Shown here piece after piece: positions 1 to 7,699 of a stretch of 63,367 nt of DNA. The stretch is from an uncultured Halieaceae bacterium (GTDB taxonomy: Bacteria; Pseudomonadota; Gammaproteobacteria; Pseudomonadales; Halieaceae). The position numbers were made by a program, and so were the translations under genes. The stretch lies in assembly GCA_913057135.1 (NCBI GenBank), contig CAJXNM010000014.1, positions 1 through 63,367 on the forward strand, in the 5' to 3' direction. Each line of letters opens with the position of its first letter. Position 1 is the first letter of the stretch. The notes beneath the pieces were generated by a model. It did not search any database. It saw only the letters and a list, made by a program, of their open reading frames with translations, and was not told the DNA's origin.

Positions 1-252
1 TCGATCCCGATGTCGACGAACCGCCGCCAAACGAGCGCGCTGGTTGAGAATTATGGTGGTTCCTGCGGCCAGCCCCAGAAAAATCCCCAAGCCTAAACTG
101 CAGAGCAACCAAAGACCCGAACTGCGCTCGGGCAACGTCGTCACTAAGAGATCGACAGCGAGGGGCTGGGTATTTTGCAGTGCAAACAATGCTCCGGCGA
201 CAATAGCGACAACGACGATGCCGACTCCAAGCAATTTTCCCAGCAGTGCCAC
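1..252 (-). CDS. lapA: LapA-domain inner membrane protein (3' end cut by window)
   Basis: A GTG-started reading frame begins 2 bases after the ihfB stop and runs off the window edge, giving 84 codons. The protein starts VALLGKLLGVGIVVVAIVAG and continues with FALQNTQPLAVDLL, then a second hydrophobic segment (LWLLCSLGLGIFLGLAAG). This two-helix pattern with an N-x-x-P-x-x-V-x-L stretch between helices is typical of LapA (DUF1049), an inner membrane partner of LapB in control of lipopolysaccharide synthesis. Its place after rpsA and ihfB is usual in pseudomonad-like genomes. The C-terminal cytoplasmic tail and any lapB gene lie outside the window. The GTG start is inferred from the tight spacing and the position of the first helix. 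Confidence 0.8.
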   Translation of the reverse strand, partial: MALLGKLLGVGIVVVAIVAGALFALQNTQPLAVDLLVTTLPERSSGLWLLCSLGLGIFLGLAAGTTIILNQRARLAAVRRHRDR

Positions 253-254
253 CG

Positions 255-551
255 CTAGAAGCCTGCCTTTAACGACCGGTTAACCCGCTCACGCAATTCT
301 TTGCCGGGCTTGAAATGGGGAACGTACTTACCCTCAAGCTGTACGGTGTCACCGGTTTTGGGATTGCGCCCTTTACGTGGCTCGCGGTAATGCAGGGAAA
401 AACTGCCAAACCCACGAATTTCAATACGATCGCCCTCAGCCAGACACTCGGTCATATGCTCGATCATCACCTTGACCGCCAACTCGACGTCTTTGGCACT
501 CAGTTGACTTTGCTGAGAGGCAATCAGCTCAATAATTTCGCTGCGCGTCAT
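255..551 (-). CDS. ihfB: Integration host factor subunit beta
   Basis: This 98-residue protein is IHF-beta, a nucleoid DNA-bending protein that works as a heterodimer with IHF-alpha in recombination, replication and sigma-54 transcription. It starts [14 protein letters not shown]. The beta-arm signature [17 protein letters not shown] followed by GRNPKTGD and the C-terminal [13 protein letters not shown] match the HU/IHF family, and the length is normal. It lies downstream of rpsA, as in many gammaproteobacteria, but a clear terminator at 719-744 separates the two, so ihfB probably has its own promoter in 552-718. The lapA-like gene follows after 2 bases and is likely co-transcribed. Confidence 0.97.
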   Translation of the reverse strand: MTRSEIIELIASQQSQLSAKDVELAVKVMIEHMTECLAEGDRIEIRGFGSFSLHYREPRKGRNPKTGDTVQLEGKYVPHFKPGKELRERVNRSLKAGF

Positions 552-690
552 AATGGGATTCTTAGTTGCTCAGACGCTATTGTCTACGGCCAGCGCTATG
601 AAGGCAAGTTACTAATTTAAAAAGAGTTTTATCAGCCAGCATGGGACCACAAAGCATCAGGGGGCCACAGAGATGGCACCTACGTACGAT

Positions 691-716
691 AGTGGCTGTC
701 AATAGTGGCTGACAAT
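691..716. repeat. 13-bp tandem direct repeat
   Basis: Two head-to-tail copies of AGTGGCTGNCAAT occupy 691-703 and 704-716, differing at one base (T or A at the N). They sit directly downstream of the rpsA terminator, upstream of ihfB. No function is assigned; the repeat could be a slippage product or part of the ihfB control region. Confidence 0.7.
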
Positions 717-718
717 AA

Positions 719-744
719 AAAAGCCGGCACTGTGGCCGGCTTTT
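719..744 (-). terminator. Rho-independent terminator after rpsA
   Basis: A perfect 10-bp inverted repeat, AAAAGCCGGC paired with GCCGGCTTTT around a 6-base loop, lies 20 bases past the rpsA stop. On the minus strand it is followed by a run of T (continuing to base 717), which is the standard intrinsic terminator form. It separates rpsA from ihfB. The A/T arms are symmetric, so it could work in both directions. Confidence 0.9.
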
Positions 745-763
745 GTTAACGCTAGATCTAAGC

Positions 764-2437
764 TCAGTTATTTTCCATCTGAGCCTTGATCAAGTCACCA
801 ATCGTGCCTGGTGATGCGGCTTCATCTTGCTGTTTCAGCGATGCAACCGCTTCCTTCTCGTCTTCCATATCTTTCGCTTTGATCGACAGACCCAAAGAGC
901 GATTCTTACGGTCAACGTTCACAATCTTAGCTTCGACTGACTCGCCAACGCTGAGGACTGATCGCGCATCCTCAGTGCGATCACGGCTGATATCGGCGAC
1001 CTTGATGTAACCTTCGACCTCTTCAGCCAGTTTGACCAAGGCACCTTTGGCGTCAACTTCGATGATCTCACCGGTCACGATAGCACCACGATCGTTGTCG
1101 CTGGTGTACAGCGAGAACGCATCTTCTTCCATCTGCTTGATACCCAAAGAGATGCGCTCGCGCTCGGGGTCAATCGATAAAATCACGGTTTCGATTTCAT
1201 CGCCCTTCTTGTAATTGCGCACAGCCTCTTCACCGACTTCGTTCCAGCTGATATCGCTGAGGTGGACAAGACCATCGATGTTGCCGTTCAAGCCGATGAA
1301 GATACCAAAATCGGTGATGGACTTAATGGTGCCTGAAATACGATCGCCCTTGGCATGGTCAGCGGCAAAGGCATCCCACGGGTTCTGGGTGCACTGCTTG
1401 ATACCCAAGGAGATACGACGACGATCTTCGTCGATATCCAGCACCATGACCTCTACCTCATCGCCCAGCTGCACGATTTTGGATGGGTGTACGTTTTTGT
1501 TGGTCCAATCCATCTCTGAGACGTGTACCAGACCCTCGACACCCTCTTCAATCTCGGCGAAACAACCGTAATCGGTGAGATTGGTAACGCGCGCCTTAAC
1601 GCGGCTACCCTCGGGGTAACGATTAGTAATTTCGACCCATGGATCCTCACCCAACTGCTTGAGACCGAGTGATACACGGTTGCGCTCGCGGTCGAACTTG
1701 AGGATTTTGACATCCATTTCTTGACCGACTTCGACAATCTCGCTTGGGTGCTTGATGCGCTTCCAAGCCATGTCGGTGATGTGCAGCAGACCGTCGACAC
1801 CACCGAGGTCCACAAATGCACCGTAATCGGTAAGGTTCTTGACGACACCTTTTACAGCCATACCTTCTTGCAGGTTGGCGAGCAGTTCTTCACGCTCTGC
1901 ACTGTTGGCCGCCTCCATCACCGCACGACGTGATACCACGACGTTGTTGCGCTTCTGGTCTAGCTTGATCACCTTAAATTCGAGATCTTTACCTTCGAGG
2001 TGCGTGGTTTCGCGCACCGGGCGTACATCAATGAGTGAGCCCGGTAAGAAAGCACGGATAGAGTCGATATCGACGGTGAAGCCGCCTTTGACTTTACCGT
2101 TGATGATACCGTTGACCACTTCATCGGCGACGTGCGCAGCTTCAAGGCGTTTCCAAGCCTCGGCGCGCTTCGCTTTCTCTCGGGAAAGTTTGGTTTCACC
2201 AAAGCCGTCTTCTACGGTCTCTAGTGCTACCTGAACCTCGTCACCAATGCTCAGGGTGCATTCACCGCTGGCGTTGGTAAATTGATCCAGTGGGATTACA
2301 CCCTCTGACTTCAAGCCAGCGTGTACGGTTACCCACTCGTTGTCGATGTCAATGACCACGCCCGTGACGATGGCACCGGGTTCCATATCGACGGTTTTGA
2401 GGCTTTCTTCAAACAGTTCGGCGAAGGATTCGCTCAT
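764..2437 (-). CDS. rpsA: 30S ribosomal protein S1
   Basis: This 557-residue protein is ribosomal protein S1, which binds mRNA on the 30S subunit and helps start translation. It has the usual six S1 (OB-fold) repeats: two shorter N-terminal ones that bind the ribosome, and four with the typical form, e.g. [20 protein letters not shown], then [41 protein letters not shown] and [20 protein letters not shown]. The length matches the family. It is preceded by cmk with a 95-base gap that probably holds its own promoter and leader, and followed by a strong terminator. The weak Shine-Dalgarno before ATG 2437 is typical of rpsA, which is known in E. coli to be autoregulated through its leader. Confidence 0.98.
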   Translation of the reverse strand: MSESFAELFEESLKTVDMEPGAIVTGVVIDIDNEWVTVHAGLKSEGVIPLDQFTNASGECTLSIGDEVQVALETVEDGFGETKLSREKAKRAEAWKRLEAAHVADEVVNGIINGKVKGGFTVDIDSIRAFLPGSLIDVRPVRETTHLEGKDLEFKVIKLDQKRNNVVVSRRAVMEAANSAEREELLANLQEGMAVKGVVKNLTDYGAFVDLGGVDGLLHITDMAWKRIKHPSEIVEVGQEMDVKILKFDRERNRVSLGLKQLGEDPWVEITNRYPEGSRVKARVTNLTDYGCFAEIEEGVEGLVHVSEMDWTNKNVHPSKIVQLGDEVEVMVLDIDEDRRRISLGIKQCTQNPWDAFAADHAKGDRISGTIKSITDFGIFIGLNGNIDGLVHLSDISWNEVGEEAVRNYKKGDEIETVILSIDPERERISLGIKQMEEDAFSLYTSDNDRGAIVTGEIIEVDAKGALVKLAEEVEGYIKVADISRDRTEDARSVLSVGESVEAKIVNVDRKNRSLGLSIKAKDMEDEKEAVASLKQQDEAASPGTIGDLIKAQMENN

Positions 2438-2456
2438 TCAATATACCTATTGGTTG

Positions 2457-2472
2457 GGCAGCAATTGCTGCC
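2457..2472 (-). promoter_or_regulatory. Palindrome in the rpsA leader (possible S1 autoregulatory hairpin)
   Basis: A perfect 16-bp palindrome, GGCAGCAATTGCTGCC, lies 19 bases upstream of the rpsA start codon. As RNA it would fold into a 6-bp stem with an AAUU loop. In E. coli, rpsA translation is controlled by S1 binding to a structured leader, so an equivalent role is plausible here. It is an inference from position and symmetry only. The rest of the 95-base cmk-rpsA gap holds a TTGACA at 2499-2504 (minus strand) without a convincing -10 box. Confidence 0.45.
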
Positions 2473-2532
2473 ACCGGTTTCCAGACCAAACCGGGTCATG
2501 TCAAAAGAGCGGTGTTCCGTGGAGTCTGGCCG

Positions 2533-3219
2533 TTAGCCGGAAGCCCGCGTTCCCAATCCCCTCGTAGCAACAAGGTCGAGCACACGGTTGAAGACTGCAT
2601 CTACAGACAGCTCAGTGCTGTCGATGGTGACGGCGTCCTCCGCGGCGACGAGCGGTGACGCATCGCGATTGGCGTCGCGGGCATCCCGCTCCTTGATGGC
2701 TTCAAGAAGGCGCGGCAGGCTAACACTTTCGCCTCGGGCGAGCAACTGTGAATATCGGCGCTGTGCACGCGCCTCCGGAGAGGCCGACAGAAAAATTTTT
2801 AACGGTGCGTCGACAAATACCACGCTACCCATATCGCGGCCATCGGCGACCAAACCCGGCGCTAGCGCCAGCTGCCGTTGTCGCTCGAGTAGTGCGGCCC
2901 TGACATCGGGAATAACGGCGACCGCCGATGCACCATGGCCGCCCTCTTCGGAACGCACTGCACGGGTCACGTCCTGTCCCGCAAGCAACACATCGACGCC
3001 CTCTGAACCCGGCCGAAAAGACACATCAAGGTTTGTTGCCATCTCAGTCACCGCAGGCTCGTCATCCCAGGGGATGCCTGCCAACAAGCAGGCGTGACCC
3101 AAAACTCGATAGAGCGCACCACTATCCAGTAAGTGCCAGCCCAAATGCTCGGCCAGTCGCTTCGCAATGGTGCCTTTACCGGCACCACTGGGCCCGTCGA
3201 TACAGATGACTGGCACCAT
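2533..3219 (-). CDS. cmk: Cytidylate kinase
   Basis: This 228-residue protein phosphorylates CMP and dCMP with ATP, feeding CTP and dCTP pools. The N-terminal P-loop GPSGAGKGT (residues 9-17) follows the family start VPVICID. Further family landmarks are LLDSGALYR (nucleotide-binding start of the NMP domain), LVADGRDMGSVVF and the basic SASPEARAQRRYSQL lid region. Length is normal (E. coli 227). The ATG overlaps the aroA stop by one base, so translation is probably coupled. The aroA-cmk-rpsA order is common in gammaproteobacteria. Confidence 0.97.
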   Translation of the reverse strand: MVPVICIDGPSGAGKGTIAKRLAEHLGWHLLDSGALYRVLGHACLLAGIPWDDEPAVTEMATNLDVSFRPGSEGVDVLLAGQDVTRAVRSEEGGHGASAVAVIPDVRAALLERQRQLALAPGLVADGRDMGSVVFVDAPLKIFLSASPEARAQRRYSQLLARGESVSLPRLLEAIKERDARDANRDASPLVAAEDAVTIDSTELSVDAVFNRVLDLVATRGLGTRASG

Positions 3220-4541
3220 CAGCGTGTACCTGAGGTCGCAGTCGGTATCACCTCTAAACCCAAGCCGGCCTCGGATGCTAGATTGGCAAAGCCGGGGAAG
3301 GACGTTGCCACATGGTCACAATCGAGAATGTCGATGGGACCACGAGCGCGCAGGGCCGCCATGGCAAAACTCATTGCAATACGATGATCGTGAAAGGTCT
3401 CAACAGAACCTGCCCCCAATTCGCCACCGTGAATCACGATGCCGTCAGGGCGCACTTCGTTGTTAATACCCAAGGTCGTCAAGCCTGCAGCCATACTGGC
3501 AATCCGATCACTTTCCTTGACGCGAAGCTCTTCAGCACCACTTAGAATTGTGGTGCCTTCGGCACAGGCTGCGGCGATAAATAGTGCGGGGAATTCATCA
3601 ATCGCCAGCGGCACTTCTTCTTGCGGAATATCAATACCGCGCAGCGGCGCCGATCGCACGCGCAAATCGGCCACAGGCTCACCACCGACTTCCCGCTCGT
3701 TGAGCACAGTGATATCCGCGCCCATGAGCTGCAAAATGGTTAACACACCTGTGCGGGTTGGATTCATGCCCACGTGCTGCAGTAGCAAGTCAGAGCCGGG
3801 CGCAATACTGGCACCCACCAAGAAGAAGGCCGCAGAGGAAATATCGGCCGGAATATCGATATCTGTACCCCGAAGGCTGCCACCGCCCTCAAGACCAATA
3901 ACGCCGTTGTTATTTTCTACGGCATAACCAAACCCTCGCAGCATACGCTCGGTGTGATCCCGGGTGGGTGCGGGCTCAGTCACTGATGTTCGACCCGTGG
4001 CGAACAAGCCCGCCAACAGAACACAGGATTTCACCTGGGCACTGGCCATAGGCAGATCGTAATGGATCCCTTGAAGCGCAGATCCACCGCGCACCGACAA
4101 AGGCGGTAAACCCTTATCCTGTGAGTCGATCGACGCACCCATGCGAGCAAGAGGAGTGATGACACGACCCATCGGACGACGCAGTAAGGACGCATCACCG
4201 GTAAGGACGCTGTCAAAGGACTGACCGGCGAGAATACCGCTAAGCAGACGCATTGACGTACCAGAATTGCCCATATCGAGCACGGCGCTGGGCGCCTGCA
4301 ATCCCGCAAGCCCTACCCCATGAATAGTTAAACAACCTTGATCGGGGCCATCAATCGTCACCCCCATCGCGCGAAAGGCTGCGACCGTGGCCAACGCATC
4401 ATCACCCTCGAGAAAACCGCTGACCTTCGTTACCCCCTCTGCCAGGCTGCCCAACATCACTGAGCGATGGGACATGGATTTATCGCCGGGCACCCGCAAA
4501 GTCCCGGTCAGGCTACCGCCCGGCTGTACGCAAAATTTCAT
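3219..4541 (-). CDS. aroA: 3-phosphoshikimate 1-carboxyvinyltransferase (EPSP synthase)
   Basis: This 440-residue enzyme joins shikimate-3-phosphate and phosphoenolpyruvate in the chorismate pathway. It has the substrate loop RVPGDKSMSHRSVMLGSLAEG near residues 18-38, the LDMGNSGTSMRL motif near residue 90, and the late RVKESDRIASMAAGL and FHDHRIAMSFA motifs. It overlaps the preceding tyrA by 4 bases (ATGA) and the following cmk by 1. In Pseudomonas and Acinetobacter the TyrA and AroA domains are fused into one protein; here they remain separate but overlap, with no sign of a frameshift since both termini look complete. Confidence 0.97.
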   Translation of the reverse strand: MKFCVQPGGSLTGTLRVPGDKSMSHRSVMLGSLAEGVTKVSGFLEGDDALATVAAFRAMGVTIDGPDQGCLTIHGVGLAGLQAPSAVLDMGNSGTSMRLLSGILAGQSFDSVLTGDASLLRRPMGRVITPLARMGASIDSQDKGLPPLSVRGGSALQGIHYDLPMASAQVKSCVLLAGLFATGRTSVTEPAPTRDHTERMLRGFGYAVENNNGVIGLEGGGSLRGTDIDIPADISSAAFFLVGASIAPGSDLLLQHVGMNPTRTGVLTILQLMGADITVLNEREVGGEPVADLRVRSAPLRGIDIPQEEVPLAIDEFPALFIAAACAEGTTILSGAEELRVKESDRIASMAAGLTTLGINNEVRPDGIVIHGGELGAGSVETFHDHRIAMSFAMAALRARGPIDILDCDHVATSFPGFANLASEAGLGLEVIPTATSGTR

Positions 4542-5485
4542 GACCGCGATGTCTCCTTGGCAGCAACCGGTTGCGATCCGATCTCTGAGTCTGAATGGAT
4601 TTCTGTGAGAGGGTTGAGCACAGTGTCATTGGCTCGACGCACCTCCCGGCAGCGCTGGAAGTACCGCTCCATAGCGGCACCATCAGCGTTTTTGATCAGG
4701 GTTTTCAAGCGCGTCAACTCAGCCTCAACATCGTTAAGCGCATCGAGCAAAGCACGCTGATTGGTGACCGCAATATCCCGCCACATAACCGGATCTGAGC
4801 CGGCTATACGCGTCATATCTCGCAAGGCACCACCGCCGTGCTGAAACGGGGCCAGAGGATTATCGGCCAATGCCATTGTTAGCGCATAAGCCACCATGTG
4901 CGGTGAGTGGCTACTGGCAGCCAATGCAGCATCGTGATCGCTGACCGTTAAATGGCTCACTCGAGCCCCGGTTAGCTGCCACATCGCTTCGACCTGGGCG
5001 GTGGCACTGGGGTCAGTGTGTTCGGTGGGGGTGAGGATAATCTCCCGCCCCCTAAAGAGATCCGCGTTGGCTGCCCTCACACCACTGTCTTCGGAACCCG
5101 CAATAGGATGCCCGGGTACATAGCCCTCATAATCACAGCTTGCGCGATCGATTACCCACCCTTTGATACTGGCAAGATCAGTAATAACAGGTCGCTGAGA
5201 CGAGGACTGAAGACGCGGCAATAACTCTGCTAACAGATCGCCGGTGGCAATCGGCGGCGCTCCCACAACGATCATATCCGCGTCTTGGATGACTCTCTCG
5301 AGATCTAAACTCCAACTATCGATAACCCCAAGCTGTTGACCCATTTCAAGGCTGGGTGCACGGGGTCCCCAGGCGGTGATATGACCCGGCCAACCCTGCG
5401 CTTTGAGCGAACGGGCCAGGGATCCTGATATCAGGCCCAGGCCCAAAAGAGCGATTCGCTGACCGGTGAAAGAGACCGTCATCAA
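4538..5485 (-). CDS. tyrA: Prephenate dehydrogenase (TyrA type)
   Basis: This 315-residue NAD(P)-dependent dehydrogenase oxidises prephenate (or arogenate) on the way to tyrosine. The Rossmann motif GLGLISGSLARSLK is at residues 14-27, and the family landmarks TDLASIKGWV, YVPGHPIAGSEDSG and LTVSDHDAALAASSHSPHMVAYAL follow. There is no chorismate mutase domain and no C-terminal ACT domain. The start could be the first or second of two adjacent ATGs. The stop overlaps the aroA start (ATGA). Cofactor and substrate preference cannot be read with confidence from sequence. Confidence 0.93.
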   Translation of the reverse strand: MMTVSFTGQRIALLGLGLISGSLARSLKAQGWPGHITAWGPRAPSLEMGQQLGVIDSWSLDLERVIQDADMIVVGAPPIATGDLLAELLPRLQSSSQRPVITDLASIKGWVIDRASCDYEGYVPGHPIAGSEDSGVRAANADLFRGREIILTPTEHTDPSATAQVEAMWQLTGARVSHLTVSDHDAALAASSHSPHMVAYALTMALADNPLAPFQHGGGALRDMTRIAGSDPVMWRDIAVTNQRALLDALNDVEAELTRLKTLIKNADGAAMERYFQRCREVRRANDTVLNPLTEIHSDSEIGSQPVAAKETSRS

Positions 5486-5495
5486 CCCAAGGCCC

Positions 5496-6611
5496 TCAGA
5501 TGGGTGCGCGGGGATAAGACCCGAGACGCTTTAACATAATGGAGTGCTCTTCCAGCTCGGCCATAATGGCCGCGATAACGTCATCCATGACATGGCCCTC
5601 ACACTCAATGTAGAACACGTAGGTCCATTTCTCTGTTTTCGAGGGTCGGGAGTCGATGCGCGTCAAGCTGACCCCGCTCTCCTCGAAGGGTCTCAGCAAA
5701 CTCAGTAACGCCCCGGGCTTATTCCTTGCGGCCACAAGTATGGATGTCTTATCCATACCGCTACGGGGAACAGAGTCGCGGCCCAGCACCAAAAAGCGCG
5801 TGGTATTACTGGCAATATCCTGAATGGCCTCGGCCACCTTTGTCAGACCATAGGTTTCGGCGGCAAGGTCGCCGGCAATCGCGGCAACCCCTACCGCCTC
5901 TTGTGCCTTTCGCGCCGCCTCGCCATTACTTGAGCAAGCTTCACGGGGTGTTGTGGGATAGTGGGTATCCAGCCAGCCACGACATTGGGCCAAAGCCTGT
6001 TCATGACCATAAATGCGCGTGATAGCGTCCGGCTGAGTGTCGGCTGCAGCCAGCAAATGGTGAACAACCGGTAACTCTACTTCTCCGACAATCTGTAGGG
6101 GTGACTCCAAAAAACTATCGAGGGTTTGTCCCACCATACCTTCAGTGGAGTTCTCGACGGGTACGACTCCAAAATCGCAATGGCGGTCCTCAACCTGCCG
6201 GAAAACCGCGCGAATCGACGGATGCGCACTCGGCACCGCCGATTGGCCAAAATGCTTAAGCGCAGCAGCCTGAGTATAGGTGCCCGGCGGGCCAAGATAA
6301 GCAACACTCAAGGGCTGCTCGAGCGCCAGGCAGCTGGACATAATTTCCCTGAAAATCCGTGCCACCTGATCGTCGGGCAAAGGTCCCGGGTTGCGCTCTT
6401 GTATCGCGCGCAGCACCTGCGCTTCCCGCTCGGGCCGGTAAAACAATGGACTATCGGTTTGACCCGGCAATCCGTCCCTTTGCTGGGCTGCCAGCTTGAT
6501 CTCGGCCACCGTCTGGGCGCATCGCGCCCGCTCGCTAATAAGCTCCAGCAGTGCTTTGTCGATGCGATCGATGTCGGCGCGCACCGCTGCTAATTGTTCG
6601 TCAGTTGCCAT
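5496..6611 (-). CDS. pheA: Bifunctional chorismate mutase / prephenate dehydratase
   Basis: This 371-residue protein makes phenylpyruvate for phenylalanine synthesis. Residues 1-95 are an AroQ chorismate mutase (IDRIDKALLELISERARCAQTV start). A prephenate dehydratase domain follows at about 100-280, beginning VAYLGPPGTYTQAAALKHFG and containing the NTTRFLVLGR catalytic region. A C-terminal ACT domain at about 290-370 includes GALLSLLRPF and RIDSRPSK, the phenylalanine-sensing motifs, so feedback inhibition is likely. It sits 5 bases after serC and 10 before tyrA in one operon. Confidence 0.96.
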   Translation of the reverse strand: MATDEQLAAVRADIDRIDKALLELISERARCAQTVAEIKLAAQQRDGLPGQTDSPLFYRPEREAQVLRAIQERNPGPLPDDQVARIFREIMSSCLALEQPLSVAYLGPPGTYTQAAALKHFGQSAVPSAHPSIRAVFRQVEDRHCDFGVVPVENSTEGMVGQTLDSFLESPLQIVGEVELPVVHHLLAAADTQPDAITRIYGHEQALAQCRGWLDTHYPTTPREACSSNGEAARKAQEAVGVAAIAGDLAAETYGLTKVAEAIQDIASNTTRFLVLGRDSVPRSGMDKTSILVAARNKPGALLSLLRPFEESGVSLTRIDSRPSKTEKWTYVFYIECEGHVMDDVIAAIMAELEEHSIMLKRLGSYPRAPI

Positions 6612-6616
6612 ACCCG

Positions 6617-7696
6617 TCAGCCGTATCGCTGTTCAAAGGTTGTCATGAAAGCACAGAGCGCATCGACTGACGACTCGGGCACCGCGTTGTAAATGCTCGC
6701 TCGCATACCGCCTACCGAACGATGGCCCTTGAGATTCAGCAGATTCTGCTGCTCAGCTTCCGCGAGAAAACGATTATCGAGCGCCGGATCTGCCAAGGTG
6801 AACGGAATGTTCATGATCGACCGATCGCTGGGCTCGATGGGATTACTGTAAAAGTCACTGCTATCGATAAGCGCGTAGAGCTTTGTCGCTTTTCGTTGAT
6901 TCAGGGTCTCAATAGCCGATAGCCCACCTAAGCCCTCAAGCCACTCAAATACCAATCCCGCCAGATAAATCGCAAATGTCGGCGGGGTGTTAGCCATTGA
7001 TTGATTCTCGGCTGCCAATTGCCAACTGAGACTTGCAGGACAATCGGCACGTAGCTGTGACAGCAGCGATCGGCGCACAATGACGAGGGTCAAACCCGCC
7101 GGACCGATATTCTTTTGTGCACCTGCGTAAATAACATCAAATTGATTGACATCGAGGGGGCCAGCCAACAGTACCGATGACATGTCAGCTACCAGAGGAA
7201 CGGGCACACTGGGTATCCATGGGAATGCCAGGCCGCCAATGGTTTCGTTGGGGCAATAGTGGCAATAGCGCGCATTATCGCTGAGCTGCCATGTCGTCTG
7301 TGCAGGAACATAACTGAAACTGGCGGCTTCTGAGCTGGCAACAGCCTTGGCTTGGAGCAAGCGCCCACCCTCTGACAGGGCTTTCTTCGACCACTGTCCC
7401 GAGACAACGTAGTCCGCGGTATCTGTCGCGCTCGCCAAATTTAGGGGCACGGCCGAAAACTGCTGGCTTGCTCCCCCCTGTAGAAACAACACAGCGTAGT
7501 CATCGCTGATCGACAGCAAGCGCCGCAAAGAAGCTTCCGCGGCTTCGATGACAGCCATGAATTCAGCGCTTCTATGGCTGACTTCCATGACCGAACAACC
7601 CAGTCCGCGCCAATCAAGAAGCTCTGCTTGAGCCCGGGCTAGAACTGGCTCGGGGAGGGCCGCAGGGCCCGCACAAAAATTGTGAGCGCGCGCCAC
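6617..7696 (-). CDS. serC: Phosphoserine aminotransferase
   Basis: This 359-residue PLP enzyme converts 3-phosphohydroxypyruvate to phosphoserine, and also serves pyridoxal phosphate synthesis. The start HNFCAGPAALPEPVL, the QGGASQQF phosphate-binding region and the PLP lysine in YAGAQKNIGPAG match the family, as does NTPPTFAIYLAGLVFEWLE. It starts with GTG at 7696, only 3 bases after the gyrA stop, so its translation is probably coupled to gyrA. pdxJ, from the same vitamin B6 route, is elsewhere in this window at 20175. Confidence 0.96.
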   Translation of the reverse strand: MARAHNFCAGPAALPEPVLARAQAELLDWRGLGCSVMEVSHRSAEFMAVIEAAEASLRRLLSISDDYAVLFLQGGASQQFSAVPLNLASATDTADYVVSGQWSKKALSEGGRLLQAKAVASSEAASFSYVPAQTTWQLSDNARYCHYCPNETIGGLAFPWIPSVPVPLVADMSSVLLAGPLDVNQFDVIYAGAQKNIGPAGLTLVIVRRSLLSQLRADCPASLSWQLAAENQSMANTPPTFAIYLAGLVFEWLEGLGGLSAIETLNQRKATKLYALIDSSDFYSNPIEPSDRSIMNIPFTLADPALDNRFLAEAEQQNLLNLKGHRSVGGMRASIYNAVPESSVDALCAFMTTFEQRYG

Positions 7697-7699
7697 CGC

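Noticed and set aside
485-520. Sigma-54-like TGGCAC...TTTGCT inside ihfB
   Set aside because: The spacing between the GG and GC elements is wrong, and it lies on the antisense strand within a coding region.
786-2234. Several long open frames on the plus strand opposite rpsA
   Set aside because: They are Ser/Thr/Arg-rich antisense shadows of a highly conserved gene, with no ribosome sites or family similarity.
2499-2504. TTGACA -35 box for rpsA
   Set aside because: No -10 box of acceptable quality is found 15-19 bases downstream.
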